NCBI RefSeq assembly: GCF_019093865.1
Contig: NZ_JABJXD010000010.1
Location: forward strand, 1 to 64,000
Source of the DNA: Lentibacillus saliphilus
GTDB lineage: Bacteria; Bacillota; Bacilli; Bacillales; Amphibacillaceae
Length of the DNA stretch: 64,000 nucleotides
Direction: 5' to 3'
The notes beneath the pieces were generated by a model, which had not been told where the DNA came from, did not search any database, and saw nothing but the letters and a program-made list of their open reading frames with translations. Shown here piece by piece: positions 30,417 to 39,920 of the stretch; position 1 is the first letter of the stretch; every line of letters starts with the position of its first letter. The translations under genes were made by a program, and so were the position numbers.

Positions 30417-31592
30417 TTACAACAATTCAAATACGCCAGCTGCACCCATGCCGCCACCGATGCACATCGTGACAACCCCGAATTGAACATGTCGCCGTTT
30501 CATTTCATGAATGAGGGATAATGTCAGCTTCGTTCCCGTACAACCAAGCGGATGTCCGAGTGCAATCGCACCACCATTTACATTGACAATTGCAGGATCA
30601 AGACCTAGTTGATTAATGACATGAACAGATTGAGAGGCAAATGCCTCATTTAATTCAAACAGTCCAATATCAGATTGGTTCAGACCAGCTATTTTTAACG
30701 CTTTAGGAATCGCTTCAACTGGACCGACACCCATAATTTCCGGTTCAACGCCAGCAACTGCAAATGAACGAAATTTAACGAGCGGTGTAAGCCCTTCTGA
30801 TTCCGCTTTTTCACGTTCCATAACGAGAACTGAAGCAGCGCCATCACTCATTTGTGATGAATTACCGGCTGTGACGGATCCTTTTATATGGAATGCTGGA
30901 CGTAATTTAGCCAGCGCGTCCATGGATGTATCGGGTCTAACACCTTCATCCATTTTGAAAGTCGTTGTGTGTTCTGTTACTTTATTGTTCTTATCAAGTC
31001 TACGCTCTGTTACCTCTACAGGGACGATTTCATCAGCGAATTTCCCTTCTGCAATCGCTTGAGCCGCTCGCTGATGGCTTTGGACAGCGAACGCATCCTG
31101 ATCTGCCCGTGATATGTTAAAGCGATTCGCCACTTCTTCTGCCGTGTGTCCCATCCCCATATAATATCCTGGTGCCTGTTCAACGAGTGTCGGGTTCGGT
31201 TTAACGATATAGCCAGGCATTGGTACGAGACTCATTGACTCAGTACCCCCTGCGATAATGGCGTCACTGGCACCAAGCATAATACGCTCTGAGGCATATG
31301 CAATGCTTTGTAGCCCAGATGAGCAATAGCGGTTTATCGTAATCCCAGGAACATCATGCTTCAATCCTGCAAGTCCAGCAATATTACGCGCCATGTTCAT
31401 CCCTTGTTCAGCTTCAGGCATCGCACAGCCAATAATGACATCATCTATTGGACCTTCATAATCTCCAGCACGTTTCATAGTTTCCTTGATTGTGAGGGCC
31501 GCCATATCATCTGGTCGTGTATGGGCAAGCGAGCCTTTATTAGCCTTTCCGACAGGTGTTCTCGCACCTGCAACAATCACTGCTTCTTTCAC
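30417..31592 (-). CDS. fadA: Acetyl-CoA C-acyltransferase (3-ketoacyl-CoA thiolase) FadA
   Basis: 391 residues. Nucleophile Cys90 (NRYCSSGLQ), catalytic His in GGAIALGHPLGCTG and second Cys in VTMCIGGGMGAAG. It carries out the last step of beta-oxidation. GTG start with GAGGGGG upstream; 18 bases after fadN. Confidence 0.96.
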   Translation of the reverse strand: MKEAVIVAGARTPVGKANKGSLAHTRPDDMAALTIKETMKRAGDYEGPIDDVIIGCAMPEAEQGMNMARNIAGLAGLKHDVPGITINRYCSSGLQSIAYASERIMLGASDAIIAGGTESMSLVPMPGYIVKPNPTLVEQAPGYYMGMGHTAEEVANRFNISRADQDAFAVQSHQRAAQAIAEGKFADEIVPVEVTERRLDKNNKVTEHTTTFKMDEGVRPDTSMDALAKLRPAFHIKGSVTAGNSSQMSDGAASVLVMEREKAESEGLTPLVKFRSFAVAGVEPEIMGVGPVEAIPKALKIAGLNQSDIGLFELNEAFASQSVHVINQLGLDPAIVNVNGGAIALGHPLGCTGTKLTLSLIHEMKRRHVQFGVVTMCIGGGMGAAGVFELL

Positions 31593-31610
31593 GTTTTTTC
31601 CCCCTCTTCT

Positions 31611-34010
31611 TTAGTTTCTAAGTGGCTTTCCTTTAAGGAGCATATGCTGCATCCGTTGCTGTGTTTTTGGCTCACCGATTAAGCTAAGAAATGCTTCTCG
31701 TTCCAGATCAAGCATTGCCTGTTCTGTAATGACGGAACCTTGCTTAATGCGTCCGCCAGATAAAACGTAGGCGAGTTTTTCTGCAATTTTAACGTCGTGA
31801 TCTGACGCATAGCCACCAAATTGTAGTGTCTTGGCACCTAAGAGCATCGCCGCATAACCTGGGTCCCCAACGACTGGTACAGTTTCTTGTTTTGGCGGTG
31901 TATACCCAGCCTTAGCGAGTGCCAACACTTTTTGTTTCGCATCATGAAGCAAGTGATCCGGATTCACACTAATCGCATCATGTGCATCTAAGAAGCCATT
32001 TTCACGTGCTTCTGCAGCTGACGTTGACACTTGGGCCATGGCGACTTTTTGGAATACATCATTCGCAACTTTTGTAAGGTCCACATCGATGCCGTTAGGG
32101 ATGTTGCGTAGCTCCTTCAAATACAATTCTTTTGTGCCACCGCCACCTGGAATGAGACCGACACCAAATTCAACAAGCCCCATATACGTTTCTGCTGACG
32201 CTTGAATGGCTGCCGCTGGTAAGGAGACTTCAGCACCGCCACCGAGTGTCATATTAAATGGTGCTGTAACAACAGGTTTTTCAGCGTATTTAATGTTTAA
32301 CGTCATGTTTTGAAATTGACGAACGACCATATCAAGCTCAAAGAAGTCTTGATCTTGTGCAGCCATCAGCATCATACCGATATTGGCGCCAACACAGAAG
32401 TTTTTACCTTGGTTTCCAATAACAAGGCCTTCATAATTTTGATTGACTTCTTTAATAGCCGCGTTAATCATTTGGATGATGTCAAGACCGATCGCATTGC
32501 TCTGAGAATGAAATTCGAGACCAGCCACACCATCGCCTAAATCTATCAAACTCGCACCTGAATTTTTCTTAATAACACCATTGACATCTTTAAGGCGTTT
32601 TAAATTAATCTCTTTTGGATTAAAGGACTGTTGTTCGTATGTCCCATTGGCAAAATAATACCGTTTGCCATGCTCTGATTTATAAAACGATTCGTGTCCT
32701 GAATCGAGCATATCTAAAACCCATTGAGGAACTGTATCTCCTTCTTTTTGCATACGTTCAACCGATTTGGCAACACCGATGGCATCCCACGTTTCAAATG
32801 GGCCCATTTCCCAGCCGAAGCCCCATTTCATCGCATCATCAATCGCAACAATATCATCAGCAATGTGACCAAGTAAGTCCGCTGAATAAATGAGGACAGG
32901 CTTCAGCACATTCCATACGAGCTGCCCAGCTTGATCATCCTTCGCTTTGATAAGCGCTTTCAATTTACGGCGTGACCCTTTTTCTTGTTTGGCCATTTCC
33001 ATGGCTGGAGTTTTTAGTTTTTTACGTTCGCCATATTGTAGCGTGTCGGGATCAAGTTCAAGAATGGTGCTTCCGTCTTTTCCTTTTTTCTTTTGATAAA
33101 AGCCTTGCCCGCTCTTTTCACCGATCCAGCCTTTATCAGATAATGCTTGTAAAAAAGATGGTATTTCAAAAACAGCCTTTTCGTCGCCTTCTACTTGATC
33201 ACGCACATTTTGGGCCACATGAATAAACGTATCAAGGCCGACAACGTCTAATGTACGAAAGGTTGCACTTTTCGGTCTGCCAATTAGCGGGCCTGTTACA
33301 GAATCCACTTCACCGACAGAAAAGCCTCCCTTTAGCATTTCCTGAACCGTGACGAGCAATCCGTACGTTCCGATGCGGTTCGCGATAAAGTTTGGCGTGT
33401 CTTTCGCTTCTACAACACCTTTACCAAGAACATCTTCACCGAACGTTTTCATAAAGGATAATACGTCTGGGTCGGTATGCTCTGTTGGAATGACTTCAAG
33501 TAGCTTTAAATATCTCGGTGGGTTAAAAAAATGTGTCCCGAGAAAATGGGCTTTAAAGTCTTCCGAGCAGTCCGCTGACATTGCTTCGATTGAAATGCCT
33601 GACGTATTTGATGAAATGATCGAACCCGGCTTACGGTATTGATCAACCTTCGCCAACACCTTCTTCTTTATGTCGAGATTTTCCACAACGACTTCAATAA
33701 TCCAATCGACTTCATTGAGTTTGTCCATATCATCTTCCATATTGCCAACTTGAATCAAATCAAGACTTGCTTTAGATGTAATTGGTGACGGTTTTTGTTT
33801 AGTTAACGCTTGTTTTCCTTGTGCAGCCATACGATTACGGACAGCTTTGTCTTCAAGGGTTAACCCTTTTTTCTCTTCCCCTGCCGTTACTTCTCGAGGC
33901 ACGATGTCCAACAACAATGTGGATATGCCTACATTGGCTAAGTGTGCTGCAATGCCTGAACCCATGACACCTGATCCAAGAACAGCAGCCCGTTTGATCG
34001 TTCGCTTCAT
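31611..34010 (-). CDS. fadN: 3-hydroxyacyl-CoA dehydrogenase/enoyl-CoA hydratase FadN
   Basis: 799 residues from the ATG of MKRTIKRAAVLGSG; the frame extends 27 codons upstream across the FadR operator, so that extension is not real. The N-terminal NAD-binding hydroxyacyl-CoA dehydrogenase (GSGVMGSGIAAHL) is followed by the C-terminal HAD domain, and the C-terminal crotonase-like part has GLIPGGGGTKELYL. Two central steps of beta-oxidation in one chain. First gene of the operon. Confidence 0.95.
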   Translation of the reverse strand: MKRTIKRAAVLGSGVMGSGIAAHLANVGISTLLLDIVPREVTAGEEKKGLTLEDKAVRNRMAAQGKQALTKQKPSPITSKASLDLIQVGNMEDDMDKLNEVDWIIEVVVENLDIKKKVLAKVDQYRKPGSIISSNTSGISIEAMSADCSEDFKAHFLGTHFFNPPRYLKLLEVIPTEHTDPDVLSFMKTFGEDVLGKGVVEAKDTPNFIANRIGTYGLLVTVQEMLKGGFSVGEVDSVTGPLIGRPKSATFRTLDVVGLDTFIHVAQNVRDQVEGDEKAVFEIPSFLQALSDKGWIGEKSGQGFYQKKKGKDGSTILELDPDTLQYGERKKLKTPAMEMAKQEKGSRRKLKALIKAKDDQAGQLVWNVLKPVLIYSADLLGHIADDIVAIDDAMKWGFGWEMGPFETWDAIGVAKSVERMQKEGDTVPQWVLDMLDSGHESFYKSEHGKRYYFANGTYEQQSFNPKEINLKRLKDVNGVIKKNSGASLIDLGDGVAGLEFHSQSNAIGLDIIQMINAAIKEVNQNYEGLVIGNQGKNFCVGANIGMMLMAAQDQDFFELDMVVRQFQNMTLNIKYAEKPVVTAPFNMTLGGGAEVSLPAAAIQASAETYMGLVEFGVGLIPGGGGTKELYLKELRNIPNGIDVDLTKVANDVFQKVAMAQVSTSAAEARENGFLDAHDAISVNPDHLLHDAKQKVLALAKAGYTPPKQETVPVVGDPGYAAMLLGAKTLQFGGYASDHDVKIAEKLAYVLSGGRIKQGSVITEQAMLDLEREAFLSLIGEPKTQQRMQHMLLKGKPLRN

Positions 34011-34036
34011 AATTTCATCCCCCAATCCCCATACTT

Positions 34037-34054
34037 TGAATGAATACTCATTCA
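34037..34054 (-). promoter_or_regulatory. FadR operator before fadN
   Basis: TGAATGAATACTCATTCA is a near-perfect palindrome and an exact fit to the Bacillus FadR consensus (TGAATGAMTANTCATTCA). It lies 27 bases before the fadN ATG. FadR releases it when long-chain acyl-CoA is present, inducing fadNAE. Confidence 0.93.
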
Positions 34055-34258
34055 TTTTTTGTTGAAAAAATAAAGATAGATCGCTATCCACTTATTTTTC
34101 ATTATAGAGGACTCTTTTGTTTTTCGCAATACAAATAGATCAGATTCGTCGGAAAATACTTTTTTTAACGTCAACAATTCATGACACCGATATTTGCCAA
34201 CCAATGATGTTGTATGAATTTCCGTGCAAAAGGCATGTTATACGTAGGAGGGATGAAC

Positions 34259-34606
34259 ATGGACCCACAATTTTTATCTGTTGATGCCTTCAATGAGCTC
34301 ATTAATCAGTGGAGTGGCGAACAGATCGTCATTAAAAAAATTGAAATGGACGATGTGGATGTCATTCGCCTTGAATTGGATCGCATTTCTTACGCGAAAG
34401 AGACAGGTGGATGGGATCATTATATTCCGAAATATGCCCTTCATTTAAATGGATATGGTGAAACATTCACAACAGATGATTTTCAAGCTTTACCAAATAT
34501 GACGTATGAAATTCCGCTTGAAGACACGTCTTTATATGAGTTTGACGGTAACACGTTTTTAATTAGTACTGACCGAGGCGTATACCAAATCAGCCTTGCA
34601 CGATGA
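34259..34606 (+). CDS. Conserved-looking small cytosolic protein, function unknown
   Basis: 115 residues from the ATG nine bases after AGGAGGG. Acidic, no signal peptide or membrane segment; ends TFLISTDRGVYQISLAR. I do not recognise the family. It precedes two spore-protein genes on the same strand with a gap of about 70 bases; co-expression is possible but not shown. Confidence 0.75.
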   Translation: MDPQFLSVDAFNELINQWSGEQIVIKKIEMDDVDVIRLELDRISYAKETGGWDHYIPKYALHLNGYGETFTTDDFQALPNMTYEIPLEDTSLYEFDGNTFLISTDRGVYQISLAR

Positions 34607-34676
34607 AACGTGCTGGCGTATAGCATACCCATCACCCGTTTATATATACGACTACGACCTCTGAGGAGGACGATGC

Positions 34677-34874
34677 ATGAATGATCAACAGGCACATGAC
34701 ATTATTAATTCTCCGGCCATGATCCAAGTCACTTACCGGGGCATTCCGATATATTTAAAACACATTAATGATGACGGCACTGCAACAGTGTTTCCTCTCG
34801 ACGAGATTAATAATGAGCAACGCGTCGAGCTTAATGGATTATCTGAAAAAGGACCTTTTAATTCAATTCATTGA
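34677..34874 (+). CDS. sspH: H-type small acid-soluble spore protein (SspH), copy 1
   Basis: 65 residues with the SspH pattern: MNDQQAHDIINSP, VTYRGIPIYLKHINDD, FPLDEINNEQRVELNGL. Minor DNA-associated spore core protein. GAGGAGG upstream. It ends in an Ile-His tail beyond the usual length and lies 13 bases before a second copy. Confidence 0.9.
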   Translation: MNDQQAHDIINSPAMIQVTYRGIPIYLKHINDDGTATVFPLDEINNEQRVELNGLSEKGPFNSIH

Positions 34875-34887
34875 AGGAGGTGTTTAG

Positions 34888-35067
34888 ATGGATTTACAAC
34901 GGGCGAAGGAAATTGTTGAGTCAGGTAAACTCATCAGAGTTACATTTGAGGGAAAGGAGATTTATATCCAACACGTTGATGAAGATAAAAAAACAGCGCG
35001 TGTCTATCCTCTTGATGATCCGGCAAGCGAATTTGACGTTACGCTTGACCAGCTTGTAGAGCAATAA
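34888..35067 (+). CDS. sspH: H-type small acid-soluble spore protein (SspH), copy 2
   Basis: 59 residues: MDLQRAKEIVESGKLIRVTF, then GKEIYIQHVDEDKKTARVYP and LDDPASEFDVTLDQLVEQ. It is closer to B. subtilis SspH than copy 1. AAGGAGG lies just before the ATG, and the start of the site overlaps the tail of copy 1. Tandem arrangement implies a joint forespore transcript; I could not fix a sigma-G promoter with confidence. Confidence 0.93.
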   Translation: MDLQRAKEIVESGKLIRVTFEGKEIYIQHVDEDKKTARVYPLDDPASEFDVTLDQLVEQ

Positions 35068-35195
35068 GCAGGCAGGGGCTACCTATTGGTACGTCCCTTT
35101 TTTAATGCCATATACATATCGTTAAAAAATTGCAAAACAACAGTATTATTGTTATGTTATGAATTAAATTCGTGTTACGTTAAGGGGTTAATATA

Positions 35196-35664
35196 ATGAA
35201 GACTGCGTTACAGGTTATCACAACAATGATTTACGTTACATTATTAATTTTACTTAATGTATGGCTTAAAACATCTGGTATACTTGCTAATGGTGATCGG
35301 ACGGTTTATTTAGTGATTGGTTTAATTGTCTTAACGATCACTTGGTTGTACATTACTAGCTTTTTGCAGTTAAAAAAACAGCCGCATTTGTTGAATCATT
35401 CTTTATGGAAGTCCTTACCTATTTTAATAGGGGGATTCAGTTTTATTTCAGTTATCGGACTAGCTTTCATTGTCTCGAGTGATTTGATTTCGAGATGGAT
35501 GGGATTCTTTTATGTCACCATTGTTTACTTTCTACTTTCTAATTCTTTATTTCCTCTTTATTATGTCTCTTGTTTATCACGTCAGCTCAAAAAAAGGAAG
35601 CATCATTCATTATACATACGGTTGGGCAGTCGGAATTGTCCTTGGCGTTTTTTTCCTTATATAA
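35196..35664 (+). pseudogene. Four- or five-helix membrane protein with an apparent frameshift
   Basis: The first frame gives about 115 residues with hydrophobic segments at roughly 8-30, 38-58, 71-92 and 104-120 (SRWMGFFYVTIVYFLL). It then turns into a basic, non-membrane tail (KKRKHHSLYIRLGSRNCPW) that runs straight through the terminator hairpin to 35717. The +1 frame across the same DNA reads FLFIMSLVYHVSSKKGSIIH, then YTYGWAVGIVLGVFFLI and stops at 35662-35664, just before the terminator. The natural end is thus in the other frame, and one base was probably gained or lost near 35530-35555. Family unknown. Confidence 0.65.
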
Positions 35665-35683
35665 AACGTAAAACATCCAAATC

Positions 35684-35728
35684 AAAAAGGTTTCAGTCAT
35701 CAAAAGTCGATGATTGAAACCTTTTTAA
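35684..35728. terminator. Bidirectional intrinsic terminator
   Basis: The stem AAAAAGGTTTCA with TGAAACCTTTTT and a short inner pairing serves the membrane-protein gene on plus and copZ on minus. Confidence 0.85.
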
Positions 35729-35772
35729 GTTTTTTAGCTTGTTTTGTCCTAATCCCTTTTACCAGGTTAAAG

Positions 35773-35976
35773 CTATGCTACGACATCATAGCCTTGGTCT
35801 TCAATGGCTGATTGCATGTCTTTTAGGGATACTGAATCGTCATGCTTAACTGTAACCTCACCAGAGGCGAGATCAACCTTCACGTCTGTTACGCCGTTTA
35901 ATGCTTTAAGCGTACCTTCAACAGCTTGCTTGCAATGTCCACATGTCATACCTTCTACTTTTAATGTCGTTTCCAT
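35773..35976 (-). CDS. copZ: Copper chaperone CopZ
   Basis: 67 residues, a single heavy-metal-associated domain with GMTCGHC (Cu(I)-binding CxxC). Hands Cu(I) to the CopA ATPase and CsoR. Last gene of csoR-copA-copZ. Confidence 0.95.
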   Translation of the reverse strand: METTLKVEGMTCGHCKQAVEGTLKALNGVTDVKVDLASGEVTVKHDDSVSLKDMQSAIEDQGYDVVA

Positions 35977-35995
35977 TTTACATTCTCCTTTTTAG

Positions 35996-38380
35996 TTAAA
36001 GTTTTACCCGTTTTAAACGAAGGGCATTCGTTACAACACTAACTGAACTGAGCGCCATAGCAGCTCCTGCTACCCATGGTGCGAGCAATCCAAATGCGGC
36101 AATCGGGATCCCGGCACTATTATAACCGAAAGCCCAAAATAAATTTTGTCTAATGTTTCGAATCGTTGCATGGCTAAGCTTGATCGCCTTTGGAATTAAG
36201 AGCAGCTCACCGCCGAGAATGGTAATATCAGCCGCTTCAATTGCAATTTCTGTTCCTGTTCCAATCGCAATTCCGATATCCGCAGTAGCCAATGCCGGCG
36301 CATCGTTAATGCCATCTCCAACCATAGCGACTTTCTTACCTTGACGTTGAATATCTGCTACCTTACTGGCCTTTTCCTCAGGAAGGACTTGTGCAATGAC
36401 GTGATCAATGCCAACCTGCTTAGCAATTGCCTGTGCAGTGCGTTCATTATCACCTGTCAGCATAATGACATCGAGTCCTTCATCGTGCAACTGCTTAATT
36501 GCCTCAATTGCCGTATCCTTTGGCGTGTCAGCAGCGGCTACAATCCCGCGAAGCGCGCCATCGATGGCAATGAGCATGGCTGTCTGCCCTTTCATTTCGT
36601 AATCGATCAAGTCTTGTTCAACAGATGTTGTCCCGATTTGATGATCATGCATCAATTTGCGTGTTCCGACCAAGACATTTTGATCACTGATTGTAGCTTG
36701 AATACCGTGTCCTGGTATCGCCTCAAAGCTATCAGCCTCAAGAATGGATATGTCATTTTCCTTTCCATAAGAGACGATGGCATCGGCCAATGGATGCTCT
36801 GAGCCTTTTTCTGCGCTAACGAGCATTTGTAGCGCCTCTTCATCCCCTGAAAAATACGTCACTTCAGGTTTACCCTTTGTAATTGTCCCAGTTTTATCCA
36901 AGACGATCGTATCAAGTTGATGTGTACGCTCTAAATGTTCGCCACCTTTAAACAGGATGCCTGTTTCCGCGCCTTTACCTGTTCCAACCATAATCGAAGT
37001 AGGTGTTGCAAGACCTAGCGCACACGGACAAGCAATGACGAGCACTGCAATCGCAGCAGTAAGAGCCGCTTCAATGTCTCCCGGTACGGCGAAAAAGTAC
37101 CAGATTGCAAATGTAACAGCTGCAATAACCACAACAATTGGGACAAAATATCCCGAAATTACATCTGCTAATCGTTGAATAGGTGCTTTGGTTCCTTGGG
37201 CATCCTCTACAGCTTTCACAATTGAAGCTAATGCGGTATCCTTTCCAATTCGCGTTGCGGACATCTCAATGGTACCATTTTTATTTAAAGTCGCACCAAT
37301 AACTTGACTGCCGCTTTCCTTCTCAACTGGAATGGATTCACCAGTTATCATCGATTCATCGATCGATGTGTGGCCCGATTCAATCACGCCATCTACTGGG
37401 ATTTTTTCTCCTGGCTTAACAACAATTCTATCTCCAACCTGCACCTCTTCTACAGGTATCATAACTTCTTCACCGTCACGCATAACACGTGCCTGCTTTG
37501 CCTGAAGACTTAACAACTTTGAGATAGCTTGCGTTGTCCGTCCTTTTGCATTGGCCTCCAAATATTTCCCAAATAAAATTAACGTAATGAGAATCGCACT
37601 CGTTTCAAAATAAAGATGTGGTTGATAATCTGGCTGGCCAATTGTTTGAATACTTTCATATAAGCTGTAAAAATAGGCGGCACTCGTACCAAGGGCAACA
37701 AGCACATCCATATTAGCGCTTTTGTTGCGCAAATTCTTATATGCACCAACATAAAATTGCCAGCCAATGATAAATTGCACAGGTGTTGCTAAGGCAAACT
37801 GAAACCATGGATTACCGAACACTGCTGGCAATGACATGCCAAACAAATGATCAAGCATGGTGACGAGTAATGGCAGTGACAGAAGTATGGCAGCAGCCAA
37901 TTTCATCTGCATCCGTTTAATTTCTGTTTCTTTATGGCTCTGTTTATCCTTGCTCGATGATTTTTCTTTTGCATCATAACCGAGTTTCTGAATCCGTTCA
38001 ATTAAATCCGTTTCATCAATGAGACCAGGTGTATATTCAATCGCCGCTGATTCATTCGCAAGATTGACCGCAGCCTGCTTGACACCGGCTTGTTTATTTA
38101 ACACTTCTTCAATTCTTGTCGAGCAGGCTGCACACGTCATACCGAATACGTCGAGCTCTATTTTATCCGTTAACACACCATATCCGAGTTTTTCAATGCG
38201 ATGTGATATCTCTACAACAGACGTTTGGTTTGGATCGTAGTCGACCGTTGCCTTTTCAGTCGTCAAATTGACTTTGGCGTCGACCCCGTCCATTTTATTC
38301 AACACTTTTTCAACCCGAGTGGAGCATGCAGCACATGTCATCCCTGTTACACCAAGGTTTACGTGCTTTGTTGATTCCAT
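35996..38380 (-). CDS. copA: Copper-exporting P1B-type ATPase CopA
   Basis: 794 residues. Two N-terminal metal-binding domains (GMTCAAC twice), membrane CPC motif ([13 protein letters not shown]), phosphorylation site DKTGTITKG and hinge [12 protein letters not shown]. Exports Cu(I) from the cytosol. Between csoR and copZ in a copper operon. Confidence 0.97.
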   Translation of the reverse strand: MESTKHVNLGVTGMTCAACSTRVEKVLNKMDGVDAKVNLTTEKATVDYDPNQTSVVEISHRIEKLGYGVLTDKIELDVFGMTCAACSTRIEEVLNKQAGVKQAAVNLANESAAIEYTPGLIDETDLIERIQKLGYDAKEKSSSKDKQSHKETEIKRMQMKLAAAILLSLPLLVTMLDHLFGMSLPAVFGNPWFQFALATPVQFIIGWQFYVGAYKNLRNKSANMDVLVALGTSAAYFYSLYESIQTIGQPDYQPHLYFETSAILITLILFGKYLEANAKGRTTQAISKLLSLQAKQARVMRDGEEVMIPVEEVQVGDRIVVKPGEKIPVDGVIESGHTSIDESMITGESIPVEKESGSQVIGATLNKNGTIEMSATRIGKDTALASIVKAVEDAQGTKAPIQRLADVISGYFVPIVVVIAAVTFAIWYFFAVPGDIEAALTAAIAVLVIACPCALGLATPTSIMVGTGKGAETGILFKGGEHLERTHQLDTIVLDKTGTITKGKPEVTYFSGDEEALQMLVSAEKGSEHPLADAIVSYGKENDISILEADSFEAIPGHGIQATISDQNVLVGTRKLMHDHQIGTTSVEQDLIDYEMKGQTAMLIAIDGALRGIVAAADTPKDTAIEAIKQLHDEGLDVIMLTGDNERTAQAIAKQVGIDHVIAQVLPEEKASKVADIQRQGKKVAMVGDGINDAPALATADIGIAIGTGTEIAIEAADITILGGELLLIPKAIKLSHATIRNIRQNLFWAFGYNSAGIPIAAFGLLAPWVAGAAMALSSVSVVTNALRLKRVKL

Positions 38381-38393
38381 ATTATTAACCCCC

Positions 38394-38684
38394 TCATTTA
38401 GAGAACTGCTTCATAACATCTATAAGTTCATCAATGGCAACATCTCCATCACCAGACTGCACAGCGTTGGCGACACAATGCTTCGTATGTCGCTCCATTA
38501 ATGAAAAACCAACCTTCTTTAAAGCTGCATTAATCGCACTTATTTGGACAAGCACGTCCACACAGTAGCGATCTTCTTCAATCATTTTTTGAATGCCTCT
38601 TACTTGCCCTTCTATACGCTTTAATCGGTTGATAACCGCCGTCTTTTCAGAATCCGTTCTTGGAACAAGTGGGTGTTCTGGCAT
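38394..38684 (-). CDS. csoR: Copper-sensing repressor CsoR
   Basis: 96 residues, all-helical CsoR/RcnR family. Cu(I) ligands Cys41, His66 and Cys70 have the same spacing as Cys45-His70-Cys74 of B. subtilis CsoR. Represses the copper operon and lets go on Cu(I) binding. First gene of the operon it controls. Confidence 0.94.
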   Translation of the reverse strand: MPEHPLVPRTDSEKTAVINRLKRIEGQVRGIQKMIEEDRYCVDVLVQISAINAALKKVGFSLMERHTKHCVANAVQSGDGDVAIDELIDVMKQFSK

Positions 38685-38747
38685 AACGATTCACATCCTT
38701 TCCTTTAAAAGACATCGACTTCATTTAGTATGAATCTCCTTATATAT

Positions 38748-38776
38748 ACTATACCCCCCTATTGTATATGAGTCAA
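38748..38776 (-). promoter_or_regulatory. csoR-copAZ promoter with CsoR operator inside the spacer
   Basis: On minus, TTGACT and TATAGT are separated by exactly 17 bases; the spacer ends in six G residues (ATACAATAGGGGGG) and continues into TATAG. The G-tract pseudo-palindrome is typical of CsoR sites, so the repressor would sit directly under RNA polymerase. Confidence 0.8.
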
Positions 38777-38830
38777 TAATTGTATATTATTTTTGTTTGT
38801 GGACATTGTAGCGATATTAATAAAAAAAAC

Positions 38831-38877
38831 AAATCGTAATGATTACTATTTACAAATCGAAATGATTCCGATATAAT
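38831..38877 (+). promoter_or_regulatory. znu promoter with two Zur boxes
   Basis: TTTACA (38849-38854) and TATAAT (38872-38877) are 17 bases apart. One Zur box, AAATCGTAATGATTACTATT, ends at the -35; a second, AATCGAAATGATTCCGAT, fills the spacer. Both fit the Bacillus Zur consensus (TCGTAATNATTACGA-like), the first better. Zinc-loaded Zur should shut the promoter. Confidence 0.88.
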
Positions 38878-38912
38878 AAATTGCATCATGAATAAAAAGG
38901 GGTTAAATTGGA

Positions 38913-39896
38913 ATGAGACATTATGTCACATTATTTATGTTACTTTTTGGAGCCATTTTTCTTTCAGCTTGTACATCTGACGCTGGCAAAGCAAATGAAG
39001 CAGAGCTGACTGTTTATACATCGATCTACCCGATACAATATGCTGTCGAACGCATTGGCGGCGATACTATTTTGGCAAAAACCGTCTACCCACCTGGTGT
39101 AGATGCACATACGTACGAGCCTTCTTCAAGGGACATGACAGATATTGCCGACAGTGATGCCTTTATTTACCTCGGCATGGGTATGGAAAGCTTTGCTGAA
39201 AGTGCAGCAAAAGCACTTGACTCTGAAGAAAATGGACCACTTCTTCTTGAAATTGGTGAAAACGAATCTTTATTTGAAGCAATGAGCCATGATGAAGATC
39301 ACGAGGAAGACGCACATGCTCATGGGGATGAAGATGAAGACGATCAGCATGGTCATGATCATGATCACGGAGATTATGATCCTCATATTTGGATAGATCC
39401 AGTTCGAATGGTTGACGTGTCTTCTATGATCAAAGATGCTTTAATCAAACTAAATCCAGATCAAAAAACGTTATACGAGGACAATTTTCAAGCTTTAAAG
39501 AATGACTTAATAGCACTTGATGAAACGTTTCAAGAAAAGCTTCATAAGAAAGACCGAAATGAAATCATAGTTGCTCATGCGGCATACGGCTATTGGGAAT
39601 CCCGATACCACTTAAAACAAATTCCTATTAGTGGACTTTCGCCTAGCCAGGAGCCTTCTCAAAAACAGCTCATCTCCGTTATTGAACAGGCAAAAGAACA
39701 CGATATTAATTATATTATTTTTGAACAAAACGCTACAAACAGAGTATCAGAAATTATTCAAGAAGATATCGGTGCTGAAGCATTAGTCATTCATAACTTA
39801 AGTGTTTTAACCGAAGAGGATATTGAGCATGACCGAGACTACTTGACAATTATGAAAGACAATTTAAATGTACTTCATACCGCACTGTCTGACTAA
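38913..39896 (+). CDS. znuA: Zinc-binding lipoprotein ZnuA/AdcA
   Basis: 327 residues, lipobox LSAC with Cys20, cluster A-I metal-binding fold. A His/Asp/Glu-rich loop (about 130-155, from SHDEDHEEDAHAHG onward) precedes YDPHIWIDP. The loop is typical of zinc rather than manganese binders. First gene of znuA-C-B-zur. Confidence 0.92.
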   Translation: MRHYVTLFMLLFGAIFLSACTSDAGKANEAELTVYTSIYPIQYAVERIGGDTILAKTVYPPGVDAHTYEPSSRDMTDIADSDAFIYLGMGMESFAESAAKALDSEENGPLLLEIGENESLFEAMSHDEDHEEDAHAHGDEDEDDQHGHDHDHGDYDPHIWIDPVRMVDVSSMIKDALIKLNPDQKTLYEDNFQALKNDLIALDETFQEKLHKKDRNEIIVAHAAYGYWESRYHLKQIPISGLSPSQEPSQKQLISVIEQAKEHDINYIIFEQNATNRVSEIIQEDIGAEALVIHNLSVLTEEDIEHDRDYLTIMKDNLNVLHTALSD

Positions 39897-39920
39897 AGGT
39901 ACAGAAAACAGGTGATAACG

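Noticed and set aside
34011-34091. N-terminal extension of FadN by 27 residues
   Set aside because: It would run across the FadR operator and upstream region, and the family starts at the chosen ATG.
34871-35059. 62-codon frame overlapping the second spore-protein gene
   Set aside because: Wrong frame; the frame starting at 34888 is a clear SspH with a strong ribosome binding site.
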